From assembly GCF_900176145.1 (NCBI RefSeq), contig NZ_FWWY01000001.1, positions 2,180,293-2,244,292 on the forward strand: a stretch of 64,000 bases of DNA. Reading direction: 5' to 3'. The notes under the pieces are model-generated. The model was not told the origin of the DNA, ran no database searches, and was given only the letters and a program-made list of their open reading frames with translations. A program made the position numbers and the translations under genes. The stretch comes from Sulfobacillus thermosulfidooxidans DSM 9293 (GTDB lineage Bacteria; Bacillota; Sulfobacillia; Sulfobacillales; Sulfobacillaceae). This document shows positions 61,850-64,000 of this stretch, one piece after another. Position 1 is the first letter of the stretch, and each line of letters starts with the position of its first letter.

Positions 61850-62203
61850 ATGCCGATGATGTTCGGATTTGGTCTCTGGTGGATGTTTCCGCTATCGTTG
61901 ATGGTCATGATGGCCTTCGTGGGCGGGGTCGTACTTCCTCGCGCGTTCCGGGGACATCTGCACGTGTCCTCGAATACTCCGTCCCCCGATCCGTTGGCCG
62001 TGGCCCGCGAACGGTATGCCCAGGGTCTCATCGCGAAACCGGAATTTGACCAGATCGTCCAGGACCTCGTCAGCACGGAAGACGCTTTGGGGATGATCGA
62101 CGGGCAGGCGTCCACCGATCGGCGACGCATGGCGCTTCGTCACGTGGAGCGGCCCCCCGACCAGGATTGTTGGCCGGGCGCCCGCCGGTACCCATGTCGA
62201 TAG
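61850..62203 (+). CDS. Short membrane-anchored SHOCT-domain protein
   Basis: 117 residues from an ATG about ten bases after GAAGGGA. N-terminal helix at about residues 3-28 (LWWMFPLSLMVMMAFVGG), linker, SHOCT motif DPLAVARERYAQGLIAKPEF, and a further 45-residue tail rich in arginine. The SHOCT part is nearly the same as that of the protein at 41567, so the two are close paralogues. Confidence 0.72.
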   Translation: MPMMFGFGLWWMFPLSLMVMMAFVGGVVLPRAFRGHLHVSSNTPSPDPLAVARERYAQGLIAKPEFDQIVQDLVSTEDALGMIDGQASTDRRRMALRHVERPPDQDCWPGARRYPCR

Positions 62204-62216
62204 GCCCGGGCATGCG

Positions 62217-62432
62217 ATGCTGACTGCCTACGGAGCCCTGATTGTCACCCTGATGATGATATTTTACGCCCTGGAATCCCGTTCGTTGTGGTTTACTTTC
62301 GCGTTCGGCATCGCGTGTTTAGGATCGGCCAGTTATGGGCTTATGGCTGGCACGTGGCCTTTCGGCGTGGTGGAGACGGTATGGAGTGGGATTGCCTTCC
62401 GCAAATGGTATCGCCTGAGACACCAGCCCTAA
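62217..62432 (+). CDS. Small two-helix membrane protein
   Basis: 71 residues, helices at about 5-19 and 25-50, with the conserved-looking end GTWPFGVVETVWSGIAFRKW. I recall similar small proteins as a widespread uncharacterised family, usually with this WPFG-VE-W pattern. Function unknown. Starts 13 bases after the SHOCT gene. Confidence 0.6.
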   Translation: MLTAYGALIVTLMMIFYALESRSLWFTFAFGIACLGSASYGLMAGTWPFGVVETVWSGIAFRKWYRLRHQP

Positions 62433-62443
62433 CGGTTAACGGA

Positions 62444-63049
62444 TCAACGGATCGGTTCGTGGGTATCGTGAACCGTCTGGCGTGCGGCTCGATATAACGT
62501 AGCCCGGCTAATCTGCGTCATGGCACAGATGTCGTTAACAGTCAAATGGTTGGTGTCGCGGGCTTCAAAGAGCTCCAGGGCATGCGCGAGCCCTTTATGA
62601 TGGCGGGTATAAGTCCGCGGGCGCCCTTGGTACACCCCGCGGGCTTTCGCCGCCGCGATGCCCTCGATTTGGCGTTCCTTGATCATGTCGGCTTCAAATT
62701 CGGCGATGCCGGCCAGCAGCGTAATGAGGAGTTTTCCCACCGCTGTCCGCGTGTCCACGACGTCACCGCCCATGTTCAACACCACCAATGATACTCCCTT
62801 GTCGGTGAGCTGGCCGATGGTGGTGAGGGCATCCTGGGTACTGCGGGCAAAACGGTCGAGCTTGGTCACCACCAGCACATCGCCCGAGCCAACGGTGTCC
62901 AACAAGGCGGCGAGTTGGGTGCGATGCGTGAGCGTCCGACCCGAGGTCTTCTCCTGATAAATTTTCTCGCACCCAAAGGACTGAAGCTGAGCGAGTTGCG
63001 CGTCGAGATGCTGGGTTGTGGAACTCACCCGCGCGTAGCCGTAAATCAT
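62444..63049 (-). CDS. tnpR: Tn3-family serine resolvase
   Basis: 201 residues. Serine recombinase that resolves cointegrates of the Tn3 element. MIYGYARVSSTTQHLDAQLAQL carries the catalytic serine at about residue 10, followed by VVTKLDRFARSTQDAL and GIAEFEADMIKERQIEGI. The C-terminal helix-turn-helix is NDICAMTQISRATLYRAA. The ATG at 63049 matches the family start; an open frame extends upstream but without sense. Transcribed divergently from tnpA. Confidence 0.92.
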   Translation of the reverse strand: MIYGYARVSSTTQHLDAQLAQLQSFGCEKIYQEKTSGRTLTHRTQLAALLDTVGSGDVLVVTKLDRFARSTQDALTTIGQLTDKGVSLVVLNMGGDVVDTRTAVGKLLITLLAGIAEFEADMIKERQIEGIAAAKARGVYQGRPRTYTRHHKGLAHALELFEARDTNHLTVNDICAMTQISRATLYRAARQTVHDTHEPIR

Positions 63050-63194
63050 CGTCTCGGAGCCTTTCTTTGGATATAATTGTGATACATGTATATGATACAC
63101 GAAAAACGGCGCAAACACACGTGGGTTATGGCGTCTCAGGTGAGTGTACCCATGTGAGACACGCACGCGATGTCCCACGGAAGGAGGGATTCCC
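63050..63194. promoter_or_regulatory. Divergent tnpR/tnpA control region with likely res site
   Basis: 145 bases between the divergent genes. It contains TATAAT at 63072-63077, the palindrome ATACATGTAT at 63082-63091, and TGATACA repeated at 63080 and 63093. Res sites of Tn3 elements lie between the two genes, so this is the expected place; subsite boundaries cannot be set. Confidence 0.5.
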
Positions 63195-64000
63195 ACGCCG
63201 GTCAATTTCCTCACCGAGGAGCAGGCGGCGCAATACGGCCAGTATGTCGGCGACCCGTCCCCGGCCCAACTCGCCCAGTATTTCTATCTGGACGATACGG
63301 ATCGCCAATTCCTTCGTCCGCTCCGCGGGGATCGTCAACAGCTGGGATGGGCGGTGCAACTGGGGACCCTCCGGTTTCTCGGCACGTTTGTGGAGGACTG
63401 GACGACCATCCCCACGGCGGTTATCGACTACGTTGCGGGCCAGTTGGCCATGGCCGTTCCCGATGGTATGGCGCGATATGGGAGTAGTCGTACCCGTCGA
63501 GAGCATACCCTCCGGCTGACGACGTTGTACGAATATCAACCCTTTGAGGCCCAACCCGGCCACTGGCGTCTGGTGCGGTGGTTATACCAGCGCGCCTGGC
63601 TCACGGCCGAACGTCCGAGCGTGTTGTTTGATCGGGCAACGGCGTATCTCGTGGAACACAAAATTCTCTTGCCCGGGGTGACCACCCTTACCCGGCTGGT
63701 GGCCCAGGTCCGCGATCGGGCCCAAGGACGACTCTGGCAGCGTCTCGCCGCCGTGCCGAGTGCCACCCAACGAGACGCGTTGGAAAGCATCTTAGCCGTC
63801 GACCCCAAGACCCGCCAAACCGCGCTGGATGGGCTCCGCCGTGCGCCCACCCGCCCCAGCATTCGAGGATTCCACTACGCCCTTGACCGGCTCGATCAGC
63901 TGCGGGCGCTCGGGGACGCGGGCTGGAACCTCCGCGCTATTCCCCCCACGCGACTGACCGCCTTGGCGCGTCATGCGGCCACGGTTCGCGCGCAAGCATT
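63195..64000 (+). CDS. tnpA: Tn3-family transposase TnpA, 5' part (partial)
   Basis: About 268 residues visible, continuing beyond the window. PVNFLTEEQAAQYGQYVGDP followed by LAQYFYLDDTDRQFLRPLRG, QLGWAVQLGTLRFLGTFVED and REHTLRLTTLYEYQPF are typical of the N-terminal (DUF4158) domain of Tn3 transposases. The codon where family members have the initiating methionine is ACG (63195), six bases after GGAGGG. An in-frame GTG at 63144 is the only normal upstream alternative. The catalytic domain is not visible. Confidence 0.85.

Overview
The window looks like the chromosome of a Gram-positive acidophile of the Sulfobacillus type. This is inferred from the mix of Firmicutes-style genes (rapZ-yvcK-whiA, rex, cdaA-cdaR-glmM, a glmS ribozyme), a full 14-gene complex I operon, and a rusticyanin-like cupredoxin within metal-resistance DNA. 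No rRNA or tRNA is present to confirm it. By eye, bases 1 to about 30.5 kb have moderate GC, and the part beyond about 39 kb is clearly more GC-rich.

Region 1 (1-30,469) is ordinary core genome with every gene intact. It holds the 3' end of uvrC, a YvlD-type membrane protein, a HAD phosphatase and rapZ-yvcK-whiA. Then come nuoA-N (5,361-19,230), a polyprenyl diphosphate synthase, rex, an EamA transporter, two minus-strand genes (FMN-dependent glutamate-synthase-like protein and ABC1 kinase), and the cell-wall/second-messenger cluster cdaA-cdaR-glmM-[glmS ribozyme]-glmS. A TATAAT promoter with a Rex-like operator lies upstream of nuoA. Because rex sits just behind the nuo genes, NADH/NAD-responsive control of complex I is likely.

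Region 2 (30,470-38,766) is a Tn7-like transposon in the classical attTn7 position, 23 bp behind the glmS stop codon. The proximal end carries three direct repeats with an exact 20-bp period, probably TnsB sites. It is followed by tnsA, tnsB, tnsC, tnsD (TniQ family) and tnsE, in the order and orientation of Tn7. tnsB has an apparent 1-nt deletion near its 3' end. The far end of the element was not found, so everything to 64,000 is treated as its cargo or as later insertions into it.

Region 3 (38,767-64,000) is accessory DNA rich in copper and mercury functions and in broken genes. A copper cluster (redoxin, CsoR, CopA, CopZ) is frameshifted in all four of its main genes, while the small SHOCT and YHS proteins between them are intact. 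Next come gene-poor DNA with large palindromes, a rhodanese, a cupredoxin with a decayed partial copy in front, two methyltransferases, an IS3-family element, an OmpR/histidine kinase pair, a CcdA-thioredoxin-ArsR set and a truncated IS3 element. After these lie the 3' end of merA, an HMA protein, a MerR-like regulator, and a Tn3-family resolvase/transposase pair running off the window. Five short membrane-anchored SHOCT proteins are scattered through the region. Three sites with an 11-bp-phased TGTGAC repeat lie upstream of two SHOCT genes and the rhodanese, suggesting a small regulon. A UGA codon at the redox site of the broken redoxin, followed by a SECIS-like hairpin, is the most unusual single signal.
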